Below the pieces are notes generated by a model that worked only from the letters and a program-made list of their open reading frames with translations, ran no database searches and was not told the DNA's origin. From positions 186,001-250,000 of the forward strand of contig NZ_JAINZT010000002.1 of the NCBI RefSeq assembly GCF_020166515.1: a DNA stretch of 64,000 nt. The letters run 5' to 3'. The translations under genes and the position numbers were made by a program. This document shows positions 16,576 through 23,047 of this stretch, one piece after another. This DNA comes from Robertkochia flava. GTDB lineage: Bacteria > Bacteroidota > Bacteroidia > Flavobacteriales > Flavobacteriaceae. Numbering within the stretch: the first letter of the stretch is position 1; every line of letters begins with the position of its first letter.

Positions 16576-17022
16576 CTAATGCAAACTGATCACCCGGTAG
16601 ATCTTCCAGCCCTCAGGAGTATCTTTCCAGATCACCACAAATTTACTCGGCTTCGATTTGCTGTCGCCTTCCATATGATTAATAAAAGAATGCTGACCGA
16701 TCTCCACCGCACCAAATCCCGGAACGGGTGACACTTCAATACTGCCTTGAAGCAATTCCCGGCTCACCTTTCCGCAGATATTATCCTGGATGGATTGCAA
16801 TAATGCCTGCTTATCGGTCGCCAATCCGCCACTGTCGTGGTAAAACTCAATGTTCTCATCATAGAAATTGGCCTGGGTCTCCATATCACAGGCATTGTAG
16901 GCTGCAAAATAAAGGCTGTCCATTTTTTTGATGGTGGCGGTAAGGTCTTCCTGGCCAAAAAGCGGAGATATCCCCGGAAACAGTAAGATCCCTAAAAGAA
17001 TTGTTTTCATAAGATTGATCAT
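16576..17022 (-). CDS. Secreted NTF2/SnoaL-like (DUF4440-type) protein
   Basis: 148 residues with a signal peptide ending PLFGQ (about residue 24). The mature part has the fold pattern of nuclear-transport-factor-2-like proteins: 'TIKKMDSLYFAAYNACDMETQANFYDENIEFYHDSGGL' followed by 'QALLQSIQDNIC', a beta-rich middle, and a closing 'KFVVIWKDTPEGWKIYRVISLH'. DUF4440/SnoaL-like proteins of this kind are common in Bacteroidota and mostly uncharacterised; some are enzymes, some bind small molecules. A start at residue 5 (MKTILLG) is equally plausible. It is a single gene with the unknown 16013-16492 gene downstream. Confidence 0.8.
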   Translation of the reverse strand: MINLMKTILLGILLFPGISPLFGQEDLTATIKKMDSLYFAAYNACDMETQANFYDENIEFYHDSGGLATDKQALLQSIQDNICGKVSRELLQGSIEVSPVPGFGAVEIGQHSFINHMEGDSKSKPSKFVVIWKDTPEGWKIYRVISLH

Positions 17023-17232
17023 TGATTGATGTAATTGTTAGTTAATGGAATTAAGGAAATGTTACACCTGTTGCTCATTACTTCTCAAATGGAAACCAGC
17101 CTATCTGCCTGGTATGACATTGAAGACAGGCCCGGCAAAACAGGCCTTCCATTGCTCATATCCCAATTAACACAACTTTTCCTTCCCCTTAATAAGGGAA
17201 AGATGTCAGCGCAAATGCGCTGACAGAAGGGA

Positions 17233-18087
17233 TCACTTAACCACCCAAAGCGGAAAAGGTAAAACACTCCTGAACAGCTCGTCGGTAACGCTACCTACCA
17301 GCAAAGACGAAAAGATATTACCTCCTTTATCGGCTACCACCAGCACATCGGCCTTCCCCCGCCGGGCTTCCTCCACTAATTTCTGGGCCACACTGGTGTT
17401 TCGGCCCCGAACCACCCGGGTAGGGGCATCTTCCATGCTCACCTTTACCAGGAACTTCCTGAATTTTTCGCCGATGTGTTTTTCGATCCTCGGAATCATT
17501 TCCTCCTTATCCAGGTAAGGCGAAAATTGTATAGGCACATTATACACATGGATCACCGAGATCTCAGATTCCATATGCAACTGCAGGTATCTTGCCAGGA
17601 GGAAGGACTTCCGGGATGCGGCGGAGAAGTCGGTCCCCAGCCAAACCCGGTCCATACTCAGCACCGGGTTCTCCGGCACCAGGAGGATCTGGCATTTAAC
17701 CATTCGCAGCAATTTATCTGCAATAATCCCACTGCCAACATGGTTGTTCTTGTTACCGATAAGCAGAAGATCTATGGTATAGCGCTGCACTACATAGTTA
17801 ATGAGGGCTTCGGTATAGGGATCTTCCGAAATAAGCACTTCGGTGGGCACATCGGCCTTGAAGTTGCGGGCTACTTTTTCATCCAGTTCCTCACTGATCA
17901 CCTGGTCGAGATCGATATCAGCGAGCTGATCCTTAAACAATTCTGAGATCTCGTATTTTTTGATATTATGCACAAATACGACCAGTTCCGGATGCAAATG
18001 CGATGCAAGGAAGGCGGCATACCGCAAGAGGTCGTTGTCCATCTCAGACAGGTCCAGGGCAACCAGAAGTTTTTTAATCGGTTTCAT
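17233..18087 (-). CDS. Universal stress protein, two UspA domains
   Basis: A 284-residue cytosolic protein made of two UspA units, about 1-140 and 145-284. Each ends in the nucleotide-binding-type loop: 'GNKNNHVGSGIIADKLLRMV' with 'CQILLVP' in the first and 'ADKGGNIFSSLLVGSVTDEL' with 'FPLWVV' in the second. The second copy keeps G-G and G-S, consistent with ATP-binding UspA. Its start overlaps the end of the BCCT transporter gene by 14 bp, so the two are almost certainly co-translated. In other bacteria, USP domains pair with osmolyte transporters (for example TeaD with the TeaABC ectoine system), so control of the carrier is a fair hypothesis. Confidence 0.9.
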   Translation of the reverse strand: MKPIKKLLVALDLSEMDNDLLRYAAFLASHLHPELVVFVHNIKKYEISELFKDQLADIDLDQVISEELDEKVARNFKADVPTEVLISEDPYTEALINYVVQRYTIDLLLIGNKNNHVGSGIIADKLLRMVKCQILLVPENPVLSMDRVWLGTDFSAASRKSFLLARYLQLHMESEISVIHVYNVPIQFSPYLDKEEMIPRIEKHIGEKFRKFLVKVSMEDAPTRVVRGRNTSVAQKLVEEARRGKADVLVVADKGGNIFSSLLVGSVTDELFRSVLPFPLWVVK

Positions 18088-19729
18088 GCGTCTTGGATTT
18101 TTTATTCTTCACTGCAGACCGTCGTGATATGATCTCAGATACCAGTTCTTCGTAATTCTCCAGCTGTTGCTGAGACTGCTTTTGTTTGATCTTGACATAA
18201 TCTTCCTTCAATCCCTTGAACAGGGAATAGCACATGATCAGCAGGATCACGGCAAAAGGGAGTCCCGTTACAATGGTGGCAGTTTGCAGGGCCTGTAATC
18301 CGCCCCCTAAAAGTAATACCGCCGCCACAGCACCCTCCGTAACCGCCCAGAATATACGCTGGGCTACGGGAGAATCGATCTTTCCGCCGGAGGTGAGGCT
18401 GTCGATCACCAGGGACCCTGAATCGGAAGAGGTTACAAAGAATCCGGCAATGAGCAGTACTGCCACGATGTTGATCACGATGGTCAGGGGATAATCCTGG
18501 AAAAACACGAAAAGTGCCGTTGCGATATCCGAGTTAATCGCTTCTGCCAGGGCCGATTTCCCATCCAGGGTTTGCTTGATGGCTGAGCTACCAAAGGTAG
18601 ACATCCAGAAAAAGGTAACCAGGGAAGGCACCAGCAATACTCCCAGAATAAACTCGCGTATGGTTCGCCCTTTGGAGATTCGGGCAATAAACATCCCGAC
18701 AAAAGGGGACCATCCGATCCACCAACCCCAGTAGAATACCGTCCAGGCATTCTGCCAGGAGGTACCTGTAAAGGTTTCGCTCCAGGTGGCGATCTCGAGG
18801 AAATTAAAGAGGTAGCTCCCGGTATTCTCCACAAAAGACCGAAGGATAAAAATGGTTGGACCCAGCACCAGGGCAAGTACCAGCAAGAGCAGGGCGATTC
18901 TCATATTCCATTCGCTGAGCACCTTTACCCCCTTGTCTACCCCCAGCACTACCGAGGTGGTGGCAATGACTGTGATACCGCCTATAAGTATCATCTGGGT
19001 GTTGATCCCACTGGGAATCCCAAAAACGTGATTGAGTCCGGAAGCGATTTGCTGCACCCCGAATCCGAGGGAGGTGGCCAACCCGAAAAGGGTTGCCAGC
19101 ACGGCAAAGATATCGATAAGATCCCCCGCCCTTCCGTAAATGCGGTCCCCGAGAAATGGATAAAAGATCGACCGAATGGTGAGGGGGAGACCGCGGGAAT
19201 ACGTGAAATATGCCAGCGCCAGACCTACCAGGGCATAGATGGCCCATGGGTGCAGCCCCCAGTGCAGGAAGGTGAAGTTCATCGCCTGCTGGGCGGCTTC
19301 AGCCGTTCCCGGAGGCGCCCAGGGCGGATTCTGAAAGTGCATCACCGGCTCTCCCACTCCGAAAAAGAGCAGTCCTATTCCCATCCCGGCACTAAAAAGC
19401 ATGGCAAACCAGGAGGCCGTGCTAAACTCCGGACGGGCTTTATCTCCGCCTAGGCGCATCCCACCGTATTTGCTCATGGCGAGATAGATAAGAAATACTA
19501 AAAAAATATTTACAGACAGGATAAAGAACCAGTCGGCATTATTGGCCACACTGGTTTGTACCTTGAGGAAGAAAACCTCAGCCTGCTCCCGAAAGATCAG
19601 GGTGAGCGCTATACTGAGAATAATAATAAAGGTGGAGGTGAAAAATACCGGGGGATTCACTTCAAACCCAAACATTTTTTTCGACTGATCACTCCGTGTT
19701 ACTTTCTTGGCCATAATAGAATTTTTCAA
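18074..19729 (-). CDS. BCCT-family betaine/carnitine/choline-type transporter
   Basis: A 551-residue polytopic inner-membrane carrier with the BCCT signature. The glycine stretch GMGIGLLFFGVGEP (about 115-128) matches sodium-coupled members such as BetP rather than the proton- or antiport-type CaiT. The conserved tryptophan/TM8 block 'GWWIGWSPFVGMFIARISKGRT' is intact. The C-terminus is a charged tail (about 505-551) that could sense osmotic state. The likely role is uptake of compatible solutes at high salinity, which suits a marine habitat. It overlaps the USP gene by 14 bp; a second Met at residue 6 (MAKK) is an alternative start. A short inverted repeat lies upstream at 19927-19947. Confidence 0.93.
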   Translation of the reverse strand: MKNSIMAKKVTRSDQSKKMFGFEVNPPVFFTSTFIIILSIALTLIFREQAEVFFLKVQTSVANNADWFFILSVNIFLVFLIYLAMSKYGGMRLGGDKARPEFSTASWFAMLFSAGMGIGLLFFGVGEPVMHFQNPPWAPPGTAEAAQQAMNFTFLHWGLHPWAIYALVGLALAYFTYSRGLPLTIRSIFYPFLGDRIYGRAGDLIDIFAVLATLFGLATSLGFGVQQIASGLNHVFGIPSGINTQMILIGGITVIATTSVVLGVDKGVKVLSEWNMRIALLLLVLALVLGPTIFILRSFVENTGSYLFNFLEIATWSETFTGTSWQNAWTVFYWGWWIGWSPFVGMFIARISKGRTIREFILGVLLVPSLVTFFWMSTFGSSAIKQTLDGKSALAEAINSDIATALFVFFQDYPLTIVINIVAVLLIAGFFVTSSDSGSLVIDSLTSGGKIDSPVAQRIFWAVTEGAVAAVLLLGGGLQALQTATIVTGLPFAVILLIMCYSLFKGLKEDYVKIKQKQSQQQLENYEELVSEIISRRSAVKNKKSKTHETD

Positions 19730-19926
19730 GGTTGAACCATGGCAACAGGAAACAGTTCAGGGGGAAAGGTTTTACAAAAGCCTGCAAACGCCCTCAGGAT
19801 TCTGAGCGGATATTCTAAAAAGGGCTGGTAATCGGAATGGAAACCCGGTTTATCACGACCGGGATCGGATGGTTGTCCTTTAAAATACAAAAAAAACGGG
19901 GGAGCACCGAACCCAACCTTAAAAAA

Positions 19927-19947
19927 TTAAGACACTTAAAGTCTTAA
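19927..19947. promoter_or_regulatory. Inverted repeat TTAAGAC-N7-GTCTTAA
   Basis: Perfect 7-bp arms (19927-19933, 19941-19947) with 7-nt spacing in the divergent gap between the BCCT gene and the plus-strand gene at 20026. It could be an operator; no T-tract supports a terminator reading. Confidence 0.4.
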
Positions 19948-20025
19948 ACACCAAATGATTAGCTTTTAAAAATTACAGTTTTTCAGTAACTTACTTACAG
20001 AGAATCCGTAAAAACATCATGACAT

Positions 20026-20529
20026 ATGGAACGTATATTTTTTCTACTATTCGCATGTGGTTTTATTCTTCCGGGATGGACACAGAATCCCCCGGAAAAA
20101 GACAAACAGGGGTCCTGGCAGGTACATAAGGAATTTGACGAGAACGGGAATCTCATCCGGTATGATTCGGTGTACCGCTACACCTCCGACGATGCCTCGG
20201 AACAATTCAGCCAGGAAATGATCGACAGCCTTTTTAAGGGGATCCCGGAAATGCTCGACCCGATTAGCAGGGACATGGAGGAGTTTTTCAAGAACGATCC
20301 GTTCTTCTCCCAGATCTTCGGGGCCGACAGCCTCCATCCGCAGTATGACACTCCCTATTCCATGGAGGAGCTGGAAGACTACCTCCGCAATGATTCCTTA
20401 TGGATCGACCAATCCGACATCGACCAGCTGGTAAATGAAATGGAGCGGCTCCGGCAGGAGTTTTTACGGCAAATGCGGGGACAACCTAAAGTTCCGGCTT
20501 CAGAAAATGACAGTTTGCGGAAATTCTAA
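20026..20529 (+). CDS. Secreted hypothetical protein, 167 aa
   Basis: A signal peptide (1-19, ending GWTQ) is followed by 'WQVHKEFDENGNLIRYDSVYRYTSDD', a sentence-like motif found in many secreted Bacteroidota proteins of unknown function. The rest is acidic and helical (EEFFKNDPFF, 'SMEELEDYLRNDSLWIDQSDIDQLVNEMERLRQEFLRQM'), suggestive of a coiled-coil tail. No enzyme motif is seen. It is monocistronic with a strong terminator 23 bp after its stop. Confidence 0.75.
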   Translation: MERIFFLLFACGFILPGWTQNPPEKDKQGSWQVHKEFDENGNLIRYDSVYRYTSDDASEQFSQEMIDSLFKGIPEMLDPISRDMEEFFKNDPFFSQIFGADSLHPQYDTPYSMEELEDYLRNDSLWIDQSDIDQLVNEMERLRQEFLRQMRGQPKVPASENDSLRKF

Positions 20530-20551
20530 ATTCAAACACGGTGAAGACACC

Positions 20552-20572
20552 AAAAGGCCTGTTGGGCCTTTT
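20552..20572. terminator. Intrinsic terminator AAAAGGCC-TGTTG-GGCCTTTT
   Basis: Perfect 8-bp arms (20552-20559, 20565-20572) followed by TTT on the plus strand; A-rich on the other side, so it may also serve the convergent minus gene at 20596-20844. Confidence 0.85.
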
Positions 20573-20595
20573 TTTCATTTCAAAATTTTAAGATA

Positions 20596-20844
20596 CTACC
20601 GGCATCTTTCCAGGCACTCCCTGTTAAGCGCTCGCAAATCCTCCCCACTGTAATAGGTGTCCTCTCCGATCACATCATCTGCAGAGAGGGGTTCGGGTAA
20701 ATACTGGTTGATCTCCGGGTAGAAATTACATCCGCAGGCCTCCAGATCATTGCTGTCATCATTGGAACAGGCCCAGGCCAGGGTCGCGAGAACAAAAACA
20801 AAGGCGATTCCGTATCGGTAGTTGAGTAGATTTTTCTTTTTCAT
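20596..20844 (-). CDS. Small cysteine-containing lipoprotein, 82 aa
   Basis: The signal (1-25) ends in a lipobox-like AWAC with Cys26, followed by SNDDSND, an acidic patch that suggests surface export. The mature part has CGC (about 37-39) and two more Cys at the end ('RECLERCR'), so two disulfides are possible. I do not recognise a family. It is a single gene, convergent with 20026-20529. Confidence 0.7.
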   Translation of the reverse strand: MKKKNLLNYRYGIAFVFVLATLAWACSNDDSNDLEACGCNFYPEINQYLPEPLSADDVIGEDTYYSGEDLRALNRECLERCR

Positions 20845-21028
20845 CTTACTTCATTTAGCAGGTATTATAGTACAAGTATAGTACCCGTGGTTCATCCTAC
20901 GGTTAAGCGTGTGTTAGGGGTTTGTTAGGTTTTTAAACGGGAAGACTTCCGGTTTCAACTATTTGATTTATAGCGTGTTATAAATATAGTAAATGTTAGC
21001 GAATATTGCTTCCGGTAAATCGGCAGGT

Positions 21029-21100
21029 GGGGATGTGGGGATGTGGGGATGTGGGGATGTGGGGATGTGGGGATGTGGGGATGTGGGGATGTGGGGATGT
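21029..21100. repeat. Perfect octamer array, nine GGGGATGT units
   Basis: Nine uninterrupted identical 8-bp units, 46 bp before the four-helix-bundle gene. The inverted partner array is at 21509-21556. The rest of the 20845-21146 gap is AT-rich, with the gene's promoter at its end. Confidence 0.95.
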
Positions 21101-21123
21101 GTAAATATATAGATTATTTTCTA

Positions 21124-21131
21124 TATCTTTG
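21124..21131 (+). promoter_or_regulatory. Candidate -7 element TATCTTTG before the four-helix-bundle gene
   Basis: Perfect TAnnTTTG match, 15 bp before the ATG at 21147. It lies between the octamer array and the gene, so the gene has its own promoter inside the repeat-flanked unit. Confidence 0.5.
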
Positions 21132-21146
21132 TAAAAAAGATATTAA

Positions 21147-21503
21147 ATGATACACACGAAATTGGACGTTTGGAAAAGGAGCATGGATTTGGTAACCCTT
21201 ATTTATAAACTCACCGATTCCCTTCCAGATAAGGAAAAATACGGTCTGGTTTCGCAAATAAACAGAGCTGCTGTTTCTATCCCAACGAATATAGCTGAGG
21301 GATCCGCACGTGGTAGCTCAAAGGAATATATCAGATTCCTGGATATTGCTACAGCATCAGCCACCGAGTTAGATACATTACTGAAAATAGCAGAACGCCT
21401 TAAGTATGCTCAAACTTCTCAACTCATTTCTGAATCTCTTACTCCCATTCAGAAAATGCTGTACAAACAAAAACAGGCGCTCAGAAAAAGATTCGAAGAT
21501 TAA
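21147..21503 (+). CDS. Four-helix-bundle protein (S23 / 23S-IVS-encoded type)
   Basis: 118 residues of the TIGR02436-type family first seen in 23S rRNA intervening sequences. Conserved parts are 'LDVWKRSMDLVTLIYKLTDSLP', 'YGLVSQINRAAVSIPTNIAEG' and 'EYIRFLDIATASATELDTLL', matching the four helices. Members pentamerise and bind nucleic acid; the Avd accessory proteins of diversity-generating retroelements share this fold. No reverse transcriptase or variable repeat is nearby, so an Avd role is not supported. The gene is framed by octamer arrays in opposite orientation (21029-21100 and 21509-21556), which is unusual and suggests a mobile or formerly mobile unit. Confidence 0.93.
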   Translation: MIHTKLDVWKRSMDLVTLIYKLTDSLPDKEKYGLVSQINRAAVSIPTNIAEGSARGSSKEYIRFLDIATASATELDTLLKIAERLKYAQTSQLISESLTPIQKMLYKQKQALRKRFED

Positions 21504-21508
21504 CAACC

Positions 21509-21556
21509 TATATCCCCACATCCCTATATCCCTATATCCCTATATCCCTATTTCCC
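21509..21556. repeat. Octamer array TATATCCC type
   Basis: Six units: TATATCCC, CACATCCC, TATATCCC three times, TATTTCCC. It is in inverted orientation relative to 21029-21100 and touches the stop codon of the minus-strand tesA-like gene. Confidence 0.9.
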
Positions 21557-22299
21557 TATCGAACTATCGCCTCCAAAACCTCCCACACATTCCCCGCCAG
21601 GATCTGCTGGCCTTTAGCCGTGGGATGGATACCGTCTTCCTGGTTGAGTTCCGGGTCTCCGGCTACCCCTTCCAGCAGGAAAGGAATAAGCTCCAGGTTA
21701 TTCTTGCTTGCCAATTCGGGATAGAGTTCCCGAAATTCTGTGGTGTATTCGGGCCCCAGGTTCGGGGGGATCTGCATACCCGCAAGGATAATGGTCGCCT
21801 CCGGGTATTTTTCCCGGACCCTGTCGATCATGGCCTGGAGATTCTTCCGGGTCTCACTAAGGGGTATACCCCTTAATCCGTCATTGGCGCCGAGTTCCAG
21901 TACAAAGACATCCACCGGGTTTTCCAGCACCCACCCCAGGCGATTGAGTCCGCTGGCGGTGGTATCCCCGCTTAACCCGGCATTCACCACCCGGTAGTCC
22001 AGCCCCAGAGAATCCAGTTTTTCCTGGATCACTGCAGGGAAAGCCTCCTGGGTATCGAGCCCCATCCCGGCAGTAAGGCTGTTTCCAAAGAACAGGATGG
22101 TTTTAGTGCCTTCCCTGACGGTCACTGATTCCGAACTCCGGGAATCCTCCGCCTTTTCGGTTTTCGGGCTTTGGGTTGTTTCCACTTCCGACTCCCGATT
22201 CCCGACTTCCGATTCTCTATTATCAGTCTTCTCCTTACACCCTATAAATAGTATCAATACCAGGCTCACCCATATGCAATGCCAATTTCTTATCTTCAC
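21556..22299 (-). CDS. tesA: TesA-like SGNH arylesterase/lysophospholipase lipoprotein
   Basis: A GDSL-type esterase of 247 residues anchored by a lipobox (LFIGC, Cys21). Block I FFGNSLTAG has Ser74; block II 'NAGLSGDTT', block III 'GANDG' and block V DGIHPTAKG with Asp222 and His225 complete the SGNH set. TesA-family enzymes hydrolyse acyl esters and thioesters in the periplasm. It is divergent from the ybbA/ybbP-like genes with a 64-bp gap, the same gene order as in Escherichia coli. Residues about 27-40 are a repeat-made linker (NRESEVG NRESEVE) encoded by six 7-bp units at 22180-22221; such a linker is not part of the family fold. Confidence 0.92.
   Translation of the reverse strand: MKIRNWHCIWVSLVLILFIGCKEKTDNRESEVGNRESEVETTQSPKTEKAEDSRSSESVTVREGTKTILFFGNSLTAGMGLDTQEAFPAVIQEKLDSLGLDYRVVNAGLSGDTTASGLNRLGWVLENPVDVFVLELGANDGLRGIPLSETRKNLQAMIDRVREKYPEATIILAGMQIPPNLGPEYTTEFRELYPELASKNNLELIPFLLEGVAGDPELNQEDGIHPTAKGQQILAGNVWEVLEAIVR
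22180..22221. repeat. Heptamer array inside the tesA coding sequence
   Basis: Six 7-bp units: TTCCACT, TCCGACT, CCCGATT, CCCGACT, TCCGATT, CTCTATT. Three units make 21 bp, so the array translates as a 7-residue repeat between the lipobox and the enzyme domain without breaking the frame. Confidence 0.8.
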
Positions 22300-22363
22300 G
22301 CTGATTTCTGTTTTAAAGAGGGTACCCCCCCTCTGTTAATTATATCTCTGCAAATTACCAAAA

Positions 22364-23047
22364 ATGGCATACATACTAAAAGTTGATCATCTCACAAAGT
22401 CCTATCGAAGCGGAAGCCGGGAACTTACTGTTCTCAACGATGTTTCATTCTCCATTCCCGAAGGGGCTACCTTCGCTATTGTTGGCCCTTCCGGATCGGG
22501 AAAGACCACCTTACTCGGATTGTGTGCCGGACTGGATATAGCAGACAGCGGCACGGTTACCCTTTGCGGAACAACCCTGAGCAGCCTCACGGAGGACGAG
22601 CGCGCCATCCTCAGAAATGAAAAAGTAGGCTTCGTATTCCAGGATTTTCAGCTTTTACCCACCCTTACGGCTTTGGAGAATGTCGTGGTGCCCCTCGAAT
22701 TACTGGGGGTTAAACATGCAGAAACCACAGGGAGAACGCTTCTGGAGAAAGTAGGTCTCGGCGATCGCCTGGACCACTATCCTAACCAGCTTTCCGGGGG
22801 AGAACAACAACGGGTAGCCCTGGCCAGGGCATTTGCCAACAAACCCGCTATTCTCTTTGCAGATGAGCCCACAGGAAACCTGGATGAGGCCACAGGGGAA
22901 AAGGTGACCGACCTGCTTTTTGAACTGAATAAAGAGGCCGGAACCACCCTGGTGATCGTTACCCACGATATGGAGCTGGCGAGAATGACCGACCATATGA
23001 TCCGGCTAAAAGGCGGAAAACTCATGAAAAATGAAACGGCCGTATGA
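22364..23047 (+). CDS. ybbA: ABC transporter ATP-binding protein, YbbA type
   Basis: 227 residues of the LolD/MacB-like ABC ATPase class. Walker A GPSGSGKTT (41-49), Q-loop Gln93 (VFQDF), signature LSGGEQQR (143-150), Walker B ILFADEP (163-169) and H-loop His201 are all intact. Its stop overlaps the permease start (ATGA at 23044-23047). With the divergent tesA-like gene this matches the tesA / ybbA-ybbP arrangement. The family moves lipids or lipoprotein-like substrates by mechanotransmission rather than across-membrane import; the YbbA-YbbP substrate is not settled. Confidence 0.94.
   Translation: MAYILKVDHLTKSYRSGSRELTVLNDVSFSIPEGATFAIVGPSGSGKTTLLGLCAGLDIADSGTVTLCGTTLSSLTEDERAILRNEKVGFVFQDFQLLPTLTALENVVVPLELLGVKHAETTGRTLLEKVGLGDRLDHYPNQLSGGEQQRVALARAFANKPAILFADEPTGNLDEATGEKVTDLLFELNKEAGTTLVIVTHDMELARMTDHMIRLKGGKLMKNETAV

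Noticed and set aside
21147-21503. Avd protein of a diversity-generating retroelement
   Set aside because: The four-helix fold fits, but there is no reverse transcriptase, template repeat or variable repeat in the neighbourhood.
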